Shown: positions 42,629 to 52,248 of the stretch, piece after piece | Numbering within the stretch: the first letter of the stretch is position 1 | How the letters are laid out: every line of letters starts with the position of its first letter | Assembly: GCA_033763935.1 (NCBI GenBank) | Contig: JANRJO010000045.1 | Span: 1-64,000, forward strand | Direction of reading: 5' to 3' | From: DALYJJ01 sp033763935 | Lineage (GTDB): Bacteria > Acidobacteriota > Terriglobia > Bryobacterales > Bryobacteraceae | Length of the DNA: 64,000 nucleotides | Translations under genes and position numbers: made by a program | The notes under the pieces: generated by a model | What the model was told of the DNA's origin: nothing | The model's database searches: none | Seen by the model: the letters and a program-made list of their open reading frames with translations, nothing else

Positions 42629-45271
42629 ATGAACCCCCATAAAAACGCAAACACCGGGCTACTGCTCAGTCTCACGTTCCTCGGGTTCGCTGCCTTCGCA
42701 CCGGCGCAGACCACCCCTACCGTGCAGGTGACTGTCAGTCCTGCCACGACCTCCCTCCGGCCTTCCGCCACCAAAGACTTCGGCGCGTATGTCAAGAACT
42801 CGAACAATCAGGCTGTGACTTGGCTCGTCAACAACATAGCGGGGGGTAACGCGACCATCGGCACCATTAATACCGATGGCATATATACGGCTCCAGCCAT
42901 CCGTGGTGCGCTGACAACTGTCACCGTCACCGCCAAGAGCGTGGCCGCGCCAACCGCCACCGGTAACGCCACCGTCACATTACTTAACCCCACCCCGTCG
43001 ATCGAATCTCTTAACCCGCCCGCCGTCAATATCGGTTCTTTTGGCGTCGCCATAAGCGGAAAAGGGTTCCTGCCCACCTCAAAACTCTTGATCGATGGCG
43101 TCCCCAGCCCCGCTACTTATGTTTCTCCCACCGAATTACGCTTCAGCGCCACTTACAACACGCCGATCAAAGTCTCCCTTTCCGTAGTGAATCCCGATCC
43201 CGGCGCCGCTGCCTCCTACTCCAAGTCATTAACGGTGATGCCACCGGTTGCCCTTTCGCTTTCCCCGGAAACCACCACCGTCCGTCTCTTCGCGACGAAG
43301 AAGTTCACCGCAAGCGTCAGCAACGCTGTCAACAAGACGGTAATCTGGACGGTCAACGATATACCCGGCGGCAACGCCACCGTCGGCACCATCGACGCCA
43401 CCGGTCTCTACACCGCCCCCACCACCCTCCCCACCCCCAACGCCATCACCATTAAGGCTGTCGCCGCCGCCAGTTCCACCGCCGTGGACACCGCCGCAGC
43501 CACCATCCTGAACCCCATCCCCGTGCTGCAGTCCACGCTCCCCGCCACCCTGCCCATCAGCGACAACGGAACCTTCGTCGTCACCGGGACCGGCTTTATT
43601 CCAACATCCACCGCGAAGCTGAACAACGTCGCTATTCCCGCCACATATATTTCGCCCACTCAGCTTCGCCTCACCGGCCCCGTCCCCGCCTCCGTCGGCA
43701 ATATGGCCCTGGTGACCGTCTCAAACCCCGATCCCGGCAAGTACACGTCGAAGGCGCTGTCGGCGCCTGTCGCCGTGGATAACCCGAAAGTAACTGCCCT
43801 CGCCGCCTCCCGTTTCCTGGAGCAAGCGTCGTGGGGCCCCTCGCCGGCAGCTATTGCCCGCGTCCAGCAGCTCGGCTTCGAGGCATGGCTGCAGGAGCAA
43901 AAGAACATCCCCGCTTCCGACTACACCGTCGCCAATAACTCGCAGGAAGTCTTCTACCTCCAGAGCCAGTTCTTCACCAACATGCTCAAGGGCCAGGACC
44001 AGCTCCGCCAACGCATGGCTTTCGCCCTCCATCAGATCTGGGTGGTCTCCGCGCTCAAGCTCGGCCGCTCCTACGAGTACGCCCCTTACCTCCGCGTCCT
44101 GAACAAGAACGCCCTTGGCAACTATCGCACGCTCATGTACGACATGACCCTGAACCCAGCCATGGGCAACTACCTGGACATGGTCGACAATGAGAAAGCA
44201 AATGCGGTTAAGAAGACGGCGCCAAATGAAAACTGGGCGCGTGAGTTACTCCAACTCTTCACCATCGGCTTAGTACAGCTCAACGGCGACGGCTCTCCCA
44301 AGCGGGACACGCTCGGCAACACCATTCCTACCTACTCCCAGGAAGATATCATCCAGTTCACCAACGCGTTCACCGGCTGGACGTACCCCGTGACTCCGGG
44401 AAAGACGCCCAAGGCGCACAACCCCCCGTACTTCAACGGCAACATGGTGGCCTGGGAAAGTCTCCACGACACCACCGCTAAGAGTCTCTTCAACGGTCGC
44501 GTCCTACCCCCCGGCCAGACCGCTGAGCAGGACCTCAACGGCGCCCTCGACAACATCTTCGAACACGCGAATGTCGCCCCCTTCGTCGCACTCCGCCTCA
44601 TTCAAAGCCTCGTCACCAGCAACCCCTCGCCGGGCTACGTCAGCCGCGTCGCCGCCACCTTCAACGGAAGAGGCGCTGCCCGCGGGGATCTCTTCGCCGT
44701 CGCCCGTGCCATCCTCCTCGACCCCGAAGCCCGCGCCGGCGATAATCCCGTCGCCGTTGGTCTCATCAACCCGAATGACCCCAATCGGGGTAAACTGCGG
44801 CCCCCCGTTCAATACGTCGCCAACCTGCTGCGTACCCTCGACGCCACCGTGATCGTCGAGAACCCGATCGAAAGCTACACCGCCGACATGGGCCAGAAAC
44901 CCTTCTACCCGGCGAGCGTCTTCTCGTATTACTCCCCATTCTCGCGCGTGCCTCAAAGCCCGCTGGCCGGCCCCGAGTTCCAGTTACTCAGCTCCACCAC
45001 CGCTTTGACTCGCGTAAACATGGTGTACGCCCTCCTGTGCCACGGCCTCGACAACGAGGTCAAATTCAGTAAGGGTCCGTTCCTCCAACTCGCCTCCGAT
45101 CCCGCCGCCCTCGTCGAGCTCGTCAACAAGGTCCTTCTCTATGGCCGCATGCCCGCCGAGATGAAGGCTGCTATCGCTACCGCCGTGGCCGCCGACCAGG
45201 ACCCCGAATGCCGCGTCGAAATCGCTCTCTACCTGGCCGCTACCTCCGGCCTCTACCAGGTCCAGCACTAA
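42629..45271 (+). CDS. DUF1800 protein with N-terminal Ig/IPT-like domains
   Basis: An 880-residue exported protein. After a signal peptide (LLLSLTFLGFAAFAPAQ) come alternating Ig-like (VQVTVSPATTSLRPSATKDFGAYV..., again VALSLSPETTTVRLFATKKFTASV) and IPT-like units (PSIESLNPPAVNIGSFGVAISGKGF), two of each over ~30-390. The DUF1800 domain follows (~395-880: AASRFLEQASWGPSPAAIARVQQLGFEAWLQEQ, QRMAFALHQIWVVS, NENWARELLQLFTIGL, FTNAFTGWTYP). DUF1800 is almost always encoded next to DUF1501, as here. The function is unknown, possibly an extracellular complex. The start shows AACAAT 6 nt upstream and no Shine-Dalgarno. Confidence 0.9.
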   Translation: MNPHKNANTGLLLSLTFLGFAAFAPAQTTPTVQVTVSPATTSLRPSATKDFGAYVKNSNNQAVTWLVNNIAGGNATIGTINTDGIYTAPAIRGALTTVTVTAKSVAAPTATGNATVTLLNPTPSIESLNPPAVNIGSFGVAISGKGFLPTSKLLIDGVPSPATYVSPTELRFSATYNTPIKVSLSVVNPDPGAAASYSKSLTVMPPVALSLSPETTTVRLFATKKFTASVSNAVNKTVIWTVNDIPGGNATVGTIDATGLYTAPTTLPTPNAITIKAVAAASSTAVDTAAATILNPIPVLQSTLPATLPISDNGTFVVTGTGFIPTSTAKLNNVAIPATYISPTQLRLTGPVPASVGNMALVTVSNPDPGKYTSKALSAPVAVDNPKVTALAASRFLEQASWGPSPAAIARVQQLGFEAWLQEQKNIPASDYTVANNSQEVFYLQSQFFTNMLKGQDQLRQRMAFALHQIWVVSALKLGRSYEYAPYLRVLNKNALGNYRTLMYDMTLNPAMGNYLDMVDNEKANAVKKTAPNENWARELLQLFTIGLVQLNGDGSPKRDTLGNTIPTYSQEDIIQFTNAFTGWTYPVTPGKTPKAHNPPYFNGNMVAWESLHDTTAKSLFNGRVLPPGQTAEQDLNGALDNIFEHANVAPFVALRLIQSLVTSNPSPGYVSRVAATFNGRGAARGDLFAVARAILLDPEARAGDNPVAVGLINPNDPNRGKLRPPVQYVANLLRTLDATVIVENPIESYTADMGQKPFYPASVFSYYSPFSRVPQSPLAGPEFQLLSSTTALTRVNMVYALLCHGLDNEVKFSKGPFLQLASDPAALVELVNKVLLYGRMPAEMKAAIATAVAADQDPECRVEIALYLAATSGLYQVQH

Positions 45272-45302
45272 CCAATCCAACGTCAATCAGGAGAACACTA
45301 AC

Positions 45303-46631
45303 ATGACTGTCAATCGTCGCAACTTTCTCCGCATGCTGGGCATGGCCGGTGGCCTGGGCCAGTTATCCGCGATTAACGCCAACGCCCAGTCCGCCTCCGA
45401 CTACCGCGCGCTGGTCTGCATCTTCTTACTGGGCGGCAATGACTCGAATAACATGGTGGTCCCGCTCTCCGCCGAAGGCTACGGCCAATACGCGCAGTCC
45501 CGCGGCGCGGTCCTCAACCTCTCCCAACAGGTGCTCCTTCCGGTCACTGCCTCCAATGGCGCCGCCTACGGTCTCCACCCGGCCCTCGCGCCCCTCGCCC
45601 AGCTTTACAACCAGAAGAAAGTGGCCATCGTCCTGAACGTCGGTACCCTCATCGAACCGCTGACGAAGGCGACGTTCCGCAGTGCGGGTTCCCAGGTGCC
45701 GATGAATCTTTACTCGCACTCCGATCAGCAGAATCAGTGGCAGACCGCACCCGCCGCCTCCACCGGCCGCAGCGGCTGGGGTGGCCGGGCCGTTGACGTT
45801 ATCCAGTACCTGAACGGCCCGTCTAACTTCCCCAGCGCCGTGTCCACCGCCGGCAACAGCGCCTTCCTCCTCGGCCAAACCACCATCCCGGGCACCGTCA
45901 ATCAGGCACTCGGGCTCGGCCTCGAAGGCTCCGACGGCTCTTCGGAAGCCGTCGCTCGCGACAACGCCTTCCAGCAGATCCTCACCTTCTCGAGCGGCAT
46001 GACCCTCGTCCAGGCGGCCAATAAAACCGCCGCGGACGGCATCCGCATCGGTAAGACGCTGAATGAAACACTGGCCGGCATCTCGCCCCTCACCACGGTC
46101 TTCCCCAACTCAGGCCTCGGACAGCAGTTGGCTCAGGTAGCCCGTATCATTCGCATCCGCCAGGTCCTCGGCCTGAACCGCCAGATCTTCTTCTGCACGC
46201 AAGGCGGCTACGACACTCACTCCGACCAGCTCACCCAGCACCAGAACTTACTCACGACGATGATCCAGGCGGTGAATTCCTTCTACACCGCCACGCAGGA
46301 GCTCGGCGTCGAAGACAAGGTCACCACGTTCCTCGAGTCCGAGTTCAACCGGACGTTCCAGCCCAACACCGGCCTTGGCTCCGACCATGCCTGGGGCGGC
46401 CACGTCTTCGCGCTCGGCGGCGCCGTCAAGGGTGACGTCTACGGCAAGATGCCCAATCTCACCCTGCGCGGCCCGGACGACGTGAGCGACCGCGGCCTGT
46501 GGCTTCCCAGCATCGCGCTCGATCAATACGGCGCTACGCTCGCCTCCTGGTTCGGCGTCCCCGATGGAAGCCTCACCACCGTCTTCCCCAACCTGGTCAA
46601 CTTCCCCACCAGGAAGCTCTCGTTCCTGTAG
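45303..46631 (+). CDS. DUF1501 protein, Tat-exported
   Basis: A 442-residue protein of the DUF1501 family, related to alkaline-phosphatase/sulfatase folds. It starts with a twin-arginine signal, MTVNRRNFLRMLGMAGGLGQ, so it is folded before export. Conserved parts are RALVCIFLLGGNDSNNMVVPL, GLHPALAPLAQLYNQKKVAIVLNVGTL, LYSHSDQQNQWQTA, GGYDTHSDQ, and SEFNRTFQPNTGLGSDHAWGGHVFALGGAVKG (metal-ligand-like Asp/His). It has a clear Shine-Dalgarno (AGGAG) and lies 31 bp after the DUF1800 gene, so the pair is an operon. Its biochemical role is unknown. Confidence 0.92.
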   Translation: MTVNRRNFLRMLGMAGGLGQLSAINANAQSASDYRALVCIFLLGGNDSNNMVVPLSAEGYGQYAQSRGAVLNLSQQVLLPVTASNGAAYGLHPALAPLAQLYNQKKVAIVLNVGTLIEPLTKATFRSAGSQVPMNLYSHSDQQNQWQTAPAASTGRSGWGGRAVDVIQYLNGPSNFPSAVSTAGNSAFLLGQTTIPGTVNQALGLGLEGSDGSSEAVARDNAFQQILTFSSGMTLVQAANKTAADGIRIGKTLNETLAGISPLTTVFPNSGLGQQLAQVARIIRIRQVLGLNRQIFFCTQGGYDTHSDQLTQHQNLLTTMIQAVNSFYTATQELGVEDKVTTFLESEFNRTFQPNTGLGSDHAWGGHVFALGGAVKGDVYGKMPNLTLRGPDDVSDRGLWLPSIALDQYGATLASWFGVPDGSLTTVFPNLVNFPTRKLSFL

Positions 46632-46642
46632 TTCGCGTCCCG

Positions 46643-46664
46643 GGGGCGGCGGCAGCCGCCCCTC
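46643..46664 (+). terminator. GC hairpin between convergent genes
   Basis: A perfect 8-bp GGGGCGGC/GCCGCCCC stem with a GGCA loop lies just after the DUF1501 stop. It is followed by TCTGTT only, so it is a weak T tract. The convergent gene ends at 46667, so it could serve both directions. Confidence 0.45.
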
Positions 46665-46666
46665 TG

Positions 46667-48124
46667 TTACTCGATGACGCGCAACTCCGTCACGTCGATC
46701 CCCTCTCCACGCTCGAGCGGACGGTTATTCCCGATGACCCGGTCATTGACACGGAAATCGTTCGGCCGGTAATAGTAGTTACTGGTATTTCTGGCTGTAA
46801 ATTCCTCTCCTGTGTTGGGATCTCGAAGCCGCACATTCCCCGTCAGCAGGTCGCCCCGCACCCGCGCCTGCCGGTCCGCGGTCTCCTGCCGGAACTCCAG
46901 CGTCTGTTGCGCCAGGCGCGCTGAGTATTCAAGCGACGCCAGCACCTCCCGTGCCGCCTGCTCCGTCATCCGCCGCGTCTCCATCACCCACTGCAGGTTC
47001 CAGCGCACGCTTCCCAGCATGTGCTTCGCAATCGCTCCCGCCGTCGCCACCTGCGCCTTCCCCGCCCCCAGCAGCGCCACCATCATGTGCGCGTTCCAGA
47101 ACACCATGTCCGCCTGCTGGTTCATCTCTGTCGCCGCCAGATAGTAACCCGCCTTCCCCTGATACTCGAACTCCACCTCCCCCGCGTGCATCGTCGCGTT
47201 CATCGGGTTGCCGTACTTGTAGAGGCGTCCCGCGAGTGTCTGTGCCACGTCCGGCCGCTCCCGCCGTGCCGTCACCCGCGCGCCGCGAAACCGGTTGTTC
47301 ACCATCCACTCGGCAAACACCTGGCCCGGCAGATAGCGCATCACCGTACTCACTCCGATTCCCGAGTTATACGGGCTCCCCTCCCGCACCCCGAGACTCA
47401 TCATCGTCTGATTCGGCGCCAAAAACCGGTTCACGTTACGGTCGCCGAGTAAGATGGTCATCTCCCCGCCGGGCGCCGAAGTTACAATTTCCGGCCGCGT
47501 GTCCCCGACCGCCGGTTGAAAGAGACCTGCCTGCGTTTGCCACCCGGCCGGCGCTTCAATCGAGAACGCGTTCTGCGCAGCGTCACGAACCCGCGTGTAC
47601 GTCACCGCCGGCGCCGCCGCGGACGCCGGCGCCTCCGCCCGACCGCCCTCCCGAAACGCGAAGCTCCGCAGAATCGCGACTAAACCCGGCAGCGCCTCGA
47701 AAAACTCCGCCTCTGGCGCCACCGCCGCCATCACCGTGCCCATACCCCCGCGCACCCCCAGCAACGCGTGCGCCCGTGCCGAACCCGGCGCTCCCGCGAT
47801 CCGTATGCTCGCCCGCGCCCCACCAGCGCTCGCCGTGGCCTTCAGTACCTTCGCCCCCGCCCCCAGCCGCCCGCTCTCCACATACTGCCGCAGTGCCTGC
47901 ATGGCGTCTCCGTTCCCCACCGGCACCGCCTGCACCACCACCATCCGCGATCCCGACAGCGACACCACGCGAATGTTCGAAGCGTCCTTCGCCATCACGC
48001 GCCACCCCCGGGGATGCTCGAGACTGAACCCCAGCGGGCTCTGCACTCGCACCAGGTCGCCCTGTCCGTAAGCTTCCGCACCCCCCGCCAACAGCAGCAG
48101 CAACATCGCCAGGTAGCCCCTCAT
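46667..48124 (-). CDS. Exported protein of unknown function
   Basis: A 485-residue protein with a signal peptide (MRGYLAMLLLLLAGGAEAYG). Two repeated halves begin with similar text: RVQSPLGFSLEHPRGWRVMAKDASNIRV and RVRDAAQNAFSIEAPAGWQTQAGLFQPA. This resembles the PsbP/Mog1-like fold in which a strand-turn 'P-x-G-W' motif precedes an alpha/beta sandwich. The C-terminal ~150 residues are helical (AAREVLASLEYSARLAQQTLEFRQETADRQARV) and end with a Tyr-rich NTSNYYYRPNDF. I do not recognise a specific family. Its neighbours give no functional clue. Confidence 0.7.
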   Translation of the reverse strand: MRGYLAMLLLLLAGGAEAYGQGDLVRVQSPLGFSLEHPRGWRVMAKDASNIRVVSLSGSRMVVVQAVPVGNGDAMQALRQYVESGRLGAGAKVLKATASAGGARASIRIAGAPGSARAHALLGVRGGMGTVMAAVAPEAEFFEALPGLVAILRSFAFREGGRAEAPASAAAPAVTYTRVRDAAQNAFSIEAPAGWQTQAGLFQPAVGDTRPEIVTSAPGGEMTILLGDRNVNRFLAPNQTMMSLGVREGSPYNSGIGVSTVMRYLPGQVFAEWMVNNRFRGARVTARRERPDVAQTLAGRLYKYGNPMNATMHAGEVEFEYQGKAGYYLAATEMNQQADMVFWNAHMMVALLGAGKAQVATAGAIAKHMLGSVRWNLQWVMETRRMTEQAAREVLASLEYSARLAQQTLEFRQETADRQARVRGDLLTGNVRLRDPNTGEEFTARNTSNYYYRPNDFRVNDRVIGNNRPLERGEGIDVTELRVIE

Positions 48125-48184
48125 AACCTATGCGGCGAAATCTGCCTCCGAACCACCTCACGGTTGCCGGCGCGGACACCTACC

Positions 48185-49336
48185 CTAGAACATCCGCCAC
48201 AGGCTCTCCCGCGGCTTTCCCATCTTGAATCGCCGGTACCAGGCACACACCGGATAGAGCGCCACTAACACTGCCGCCCACACCGCGTACGCCAGCTCGA
48301 GCGACCCCGCCTCCCCGAACAGCAGGAACGCGGACGCCGCGAGCGCGTAGAAATGCGCCAGGTAGAAGAACAGGGGCGTCTGCCCAAACACCACCAGCGG
48401 CGACCGCGGGCCCCGCACCGCCGTCGGTAGCTTCGCCAGCACCCACAACAGCACCAGGTTCAGCCCTATCGCTATCGTCGAGAATACGAGCGAAGGCGGA
48501 TACTTCACATTGTTCAGAAACTCGATCCACCCGCCGTCTCGCGGCGGTCGAATATTCCCCAAGCCGCCGTATGCCCGCAGGGCCACTCCCACCGCCAGCA
48601 GCACTAGCCCCACCAGCCAGACCTGCCCCTCCGCTTTCTCAGAATCCCGTTTCCACCAGAACCCGAAGTACATCCCCGCCGCCGCCACCCCCAGCCACGG
48701 AATCGCCGGATACAGCACAAGCAAGTGCTGCGCCAGACCCGGCGCCAGCAGCAGTGCATTCCACCAGGTTCCCGGGTTCGCTGAGGCGGGCAGCAGGACG
48801 TGGGTGGCAACCGTACACGCGGCCGATACGCCCAGCCACCACCCTGGCGCGAGCCGAAGGAGCGCCGCGCAAGAAATCAGTACCAGCCCCAGCCCCGTCA
48901 ACGTGATGAACCCCCACAGCAGCGAACTGCCATCGTTCGGCAGCGGCGCCGTAGTCCGGCTGAGACTCACCGCCGCCGGCTTTAACTGCGTCGTAAGAAA
49001 CAGCACCGGCAGTTCCAACACCTGTGCCACCGCAAATATCGCGAACCCACGCCAAGCCAGCCGCTTCACCGCGGCCCCGTCCTGCCGGCCCGACTCCCGC
49101 CACGCCGCCAACATCCAGTACGCCCCCGCCCCCATCAGGAAGAAGAACCCCGGCGCACACAGGTGCGTGATCCAACGCGTAAGGAACGGAAAGGCACTGT
49201 CGTAGGCACTCAGGGCGCCTGCCCAGAACTCGCTTCCATGCTGCCTGGCGATGAACGCGCTCGCATGGTCAATGGCCATAATCATCATGATCACGCCCCG
49301 TAGGGCGTCTACGGCCTCGTACCGCCCAGACTTCAT
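48185..49336 (-). CDS. DUF1624 / heparan-alpha-glucosaminide acetyltransferase-like membrane protein
   Basis: A 383-residue polytopic membrane protein with about ten hydrophobic segments. ATG 49336 is chosen because GGAGG precedes it and it starts MKSGRYEAVDALRGVIMMIMAIDHASAFI, the family start (R-x-x-x-D-x-L-R-G with the His of MAIDH). Relatives (NagX/HGSNAT, DUF1624) move acetyl or acyl groups across the membrane to sugars. Other conserved parts: APGFFFLMGAGAYWML and PLVVFGQTPLFFYLAHFY. The acceptor is unknown; no polysaccharide cluster is adjacent. Confidence 0.8.
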   Translation of the reverse strand: MKSGRYEAVDALRGVIMMIMAIDHASAFIARQHGSEFWAGALSAYDSAFPFLTRWITHLCAPGFFFLMGAGAYWMLAAWRESGRQDGAAVKRLAWRGFAIFAVAQVLELPVLFLTTQLKPAAVSLSRTTAPLPNDGSSLLWGFITLTGLGLVLISCAALLRLAPGWWLGVSAACTVATHVLLPASANPGTWWNALLLAPGLAQHLLVLYPAIPWLGVAAAGMYFGFWWKRDSEKAEGQVWLVGLVLLAVGVALRAYGGLGNIRPPRDGGWIEFLNNVKYPPSLVFSTIAIGLNLVLLWVLAKLPTAVRGPRSPLVVFGQTPLFFYLAHFYALAASAFLLFGEAGSLELAYAVWAAVLVALYPVCAWYRRFKMGKPRESLWRMF

Positions 49337-49408
49337 CCCAGCCTCCGCTCGCCCCACGATACTAAACCTCCAGCGGTGCGAGCTTTCAGCCGATAATAGA
49401 GGTCATCA

Positions 49409-51262
49409 ATGTGCGGAATCGTTGGCTACATCGGCAAGCAGGAAGCGGCTCCTATCATCCTCGACGGCCTGCGCCGTCTGGAATACCGCGGTTACGACTC
49501 GGCAGGCCTCGCTGTGCTGGACGGCGCTGACTCGCTGGTGGTCCGGCGGGCAGAGGGCAAACTGCGGAACCTGGAAGAGACGGTCCGGATGTCCCCGGTG
49601 GCCGGCTCCTATGGCATCGGTCATACGCGCTGGGCCACCCACGGGCGGCCTACGGAAGAGAACGCCCATCCGCATCGGGACTGTTCGGGCGACATCGTCG
49701 TCGTTCACAACGGCATTGTCGAGAATTACCTTACGCTGAAGCATCAGTTGGAGGCCGAGGGGCACCGGTTCGTCACCGAGACGGACACGGAGATCATCGC
49801 GCACCTCATTGAGAAGCACTTTGAGGGCAACCTGGAGGACGCCGTCCGCGCTGCGGTCCGGCAGTTGACGGGAGTGTTCGCCCTGGGTGTGATCACGCGG
49901 CGCGACCCGGACAAGATCGTGGCCGCGCGATCAGGACCGCCTGCGGTCATCGGCCTGGGAGACAACGAGTATTTTCTGGCGAGTGACGTCCCCGCTATCT
50001 TGAGCCACACCCGGGACATGTTCTTCCTGAACGACGGCGACCTGGCCGTACTCACGCGCGATGGCGTTCACCTGACCGACTTCCAGGGCAGGCCCATCAA
50101 ACGGCAGGTCTCGCACATTTTGTGGGACCCGATCATGGCGGAGAAAGGCGGCTACAAACACTTCATGCTGAAGGAAGTGTTTGAGCAGCCGCGCTCGATC
50201 CGCGACACCATGCTGGGGCGCGTGGGGCAGGAGTCCGGGCGCATCTTTCTGGACGAGATTGACCTTCCGGCGAAGCAACTGCGCGCGTTCCAGAACGTGC
50301 GGGTGATTGCCTGCGGCACCAGCTGGCACGCGGCGCTGGCGGGTAAGTTCATGATCGAAAAGCTAGCCCGGATTCCCGTCGAGGTCGACTACGGCAGCGA
50401 GTTCCGGTACCGCGATCCGATCGTCGGCCCGGAGACCCTGACCGTAGTCATTTCCCAGTCAGGAGAGACGGCGGACACACTGGCGGCCCAGCGCGAAGCG
50501 AAACAGAAAGGCTCCAAGACGATCGCCATCTGTAACGTGGTGGGCTCGATGATCACGCGCGAGGCGGCGGGGACGCTGCTCACCCACGCGGGGCCGGAGA
50601 TCGGCGTAGCAAGCACCAAGGCCTTCACCTGCCAGCTTACGGCCCTGTTTCTGCTCGCCATGTATCTCGGACAGGTGCGCGACACTCTCCCCCCCCAGTC
50701 GGCGCAGTGCCTGGTGCAGGAGTTGCTGAAGATCCCCGGCAAGCTGGAGCACATCCTCTCTCATGAGGCCGTCTACGAGGACCTGACGCGAAAGCTGTTT
50801 CGCGCCACGGACTTTCTGTATCTCGGGCGCGGCGTACATTTTCCGATCGCGCTCGAAGGGGCCCTGAAGCTCAAGGAGATCTCCTACATCCATGCAGAGG
50901 GCTACCCGGCGGGCGAGATGAAGCATGGGCCCAATGCGCTCATTGACGAGAATCTCCCGGTGGTGGTGTTGGCCGCCTACGAGCCAGGCAACGCCGCCAG
51001 CCGCGTGCTGTACGAGAAGACGTTGTCAAACATCCAGGAGGTCAAGGCGCGCGGCGGGAAGGTGGTGGCCGTGGCCATTGAGGGCGACGACGAAGTGACT
51101 AAGTCGACCGAAGATCTCATCTTCATTCCGCCCACGAACGATCTGCTGCTGCCGATCCTCGAGATCGTGCCTCTGCAGTTACTTGCCTACCACATCGCGG
51201 TTCGGCGGGGGTGCGACGTGGATCAGCCGCGAAACCTCGCCAAGAGCGTTACGGTGGAATGA
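49409..51262 (+). CDS. glmS: Glutamine-fructose-6-phosphate aminotransferase (isomerizing)
   Basis: A 617-residue enzyme that makes glucosamine-6-phosphate from fructose-6-phosphate and glutamine, the entry to peptidoglycan and outer-membrane sugars. The N-terminal class II glutaminase begins MCGIVGYIG with Cys2 as nucleophile, then RRLEYRGYDSAGLA and GHTRWATHGRPTEENAHPH. Two SIS domains follow (ACGTSWHAALAGK ... SQSGETADTLAA at ~295-360; YLGRGVHFPIALEGALKLKEISYIHAEGYPAGEMKHGP at ~470-510) and the C-terminus LAKSVTVE is conserved. GATAAT lies 11 nt upstream, with AGAGG closer. It is the first gene of a coupled chain, overlapping yjbQ by ATGA. No glmS ribozyme is seen. Confidence 0.97.
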   Translation: MCGIVGYIGKQEAAPIILDGLRRLEYRGYDSAGLAVLDGADSLVVRRAEGKLRNLEETVRMSPVAGSYGIGHTRWATHGRPTEENAHPHRDCSGDIVVVHNGIVENYLTLKHQLEAEGHRFVTETDTEIIAHLIEKHFEGNLEDAVRAAVRQLTGVFALGVITRRDPDKIVAARSGPPAVIGLGDNEYFLASDVPAILSHTRDMFFLNDGDLAVLTRDGVHLTDFQGRPIKRQVSHILWDPIMAEKGGYKHFMLKEVFEQPRSIRDTMLGRVGQESGRIFLDEIDLPAKQLRAFQNVRVIACGTSWHAALAGKFMIEKLARIPVEVDYGSEFRYRDPIVGPETLTVVISQSGETADTLAAQREAKQKGSKTIAICNVVGSMITREAAGTLLTHAGPEIGVASTKAFTCQLTALFLLAMYLGQVRDTLPPQSAQCLVQELLKIPGKLEHILSHEAVYEDLTRKLFRATDFLYLGRGVHFPIALEGALKLKEISYIHAEGYPAGEMKHGPNALIDENLPVVVLAAYEPGNAASRVLYEKTLSNIQEVKARGGKVVAVAIEGDDEVTKSTEDLIFIPPTNDLLLPILEIVPLQLLAYHIAVRRGCDVDQPRNLAKSVTVE

Positions 51263-51678
51263 CGAACGCCGCCCATAAGTTGACCGTCGCCACGGGCGGA
51301 AAGGGCCTGTACGAGTTTACGGGCGAAGTGGAGCGCTGGGTGTCGAGCCTGCGCATCGCCACCGGGCTTCTCACGGTGTTTGTCCAGCACACGTCGGCCT
51401 CGCTTGTGATCCAGGAGAACGCGGACCCGGACGTGCAAACCGACCTGAAGCGCTTCTTCGAGCGCCTGGCGCCCGAAGACCCACGGCTCTACGTGCACTC
51501 CATTGAGGGTCCGGACGATATGCCCGCGCACATTCGCTCCGCGCTCACGCAGACCAGCCTGACCATACCCATCGTGAACAGCGAATTGGCGCTGGGCACG
51601 TGGCAGGGCATCTATCTCTTCGAGCACCGGTCGGGCCCGCACCGCCGCGGCATCGTGCTGCACGCAGCCGGCGAGTGA
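51259..51678 (+). CDS. yjbQ: YjbQ / UPF0047 family protein
   Basis: A 139-residue protein of the YjbQ family, reported in other bacteria to have weak thiamine-phosphate synthase activity. Visible: VFVQHTSASLVIQENADPDVQTDLKRFF (His, Asn conserved), YVHSIEGPDDMPAHIRSALTQTSLTIPI, LALGTWQGIYLFEHRSGPHRRGIVLH. The H-x-x-A-S-L/V and D-D-x-P-A-H-I/x-R motifs are the family signature. ATG 51259 overlaps the glmS stop (ATGA) and its own stop overlaps rluE (GTGA), showing a tightly coupled operon. thiC is also in this window but not in the same transcript. Confidence 0.92.
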   Translation: MTNAAHKLTVATGGKGLYEFTGEVERWVSSLRIATGLLTVFVQHTSASLVIQENADPDVQTDLKRFFERLAPEDPRLYVHSIEGPDDMPAHIRSALTQTSLTIPIVNSELALGTWQGIYLFEHRSGPHRRGIVLHAAGE

Positions 51679-52244
51679 AGCACCGTTACCTGGCGTTCCA
51701 CAAACCCTGGGGCGTGCTGACGCAATTCACCGGCGAGCCACCCACGCTTGCCGACTTCATTCCAGTGCCGGGCGTGTATGCGGTGGGGCGGCTGGACCGC
51801 GACAGCGAGGGATTGCTTCTGCTGACGGACGATGGTCCGCTGCAGCACCGGTTGTCCGATCCCCGATACGAGCACCCGCGGACGTACTGGGCACAGGTGG
51901 AGGGAGTACCCGACGAAGCGGCGCTCGAGCGGCTCCGCCGAGGAGGCCTTGTCATTCAGGACTATCGCACGCGGCCCGCGCAGGCACGGCTGCTCCCGGA
52001 CGCGCCCGCGTTGCCCGAGCGGAATCCGCCCATCCGCTTTCGCAAGGCGATCCCCACGTCCTGGCTGGAACTGATCCTGACAGAGGGGCGAAACCGGCAG
52101 GTCCGTCGAATGACGGCCGCCGTCGGGTTTCCCACGCTGCGGCTGGTCCGCGTGGCGATCGGGGCGCTCCGGCTGGAAGGGCTGGCGGCTGGGGAGTGGC
52201 GCCACCTGACGGCCGTGGAATTGCAAACGCTGAGATATCATTAG
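51675..52244 (+). CDS. rluE: rRNA large-subunit pseudouridine synthase E-like
   Basis: A 189-residue pseudouridine synthase of the RsuA/RluE group. It lacks an S4 domain, as RluE does. The start is GTG 51675 (overlap GTGA), giving MKHRYLAFHKPWGVLTQF. The catalytic Asp is in VGRLDRDSEGLLLLTDDG, the RLD motif near residue 45. RTYWAQVEGVPDEAALERLRRG and LTEGRNRQVRRMTAAVGFPTLRLVRVAIG complete the family pattern. RluE modifies U2457 in 23S rRNA in E. coli; the target here is inferred. Confidence 0.9.
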   Translation: MKHRYLAFHKPWGVLTQFTGEPPTLADFIPVPGVYAVGRLDRDSEGLLLLTDDGPLQHRLSDPRYEHPRTYWAQVEGVPDEAALERLRRGGLVIQDYRTRPAQARLLPDAPALPERNPPIRFRKAIPTSWLELILTEGRNRQVRRMTAAVGFPTLRLVRVAIGALRLEGLAAGEWRHLTAVELQTLRYH

Positions 52245-52248
52245 CAGC

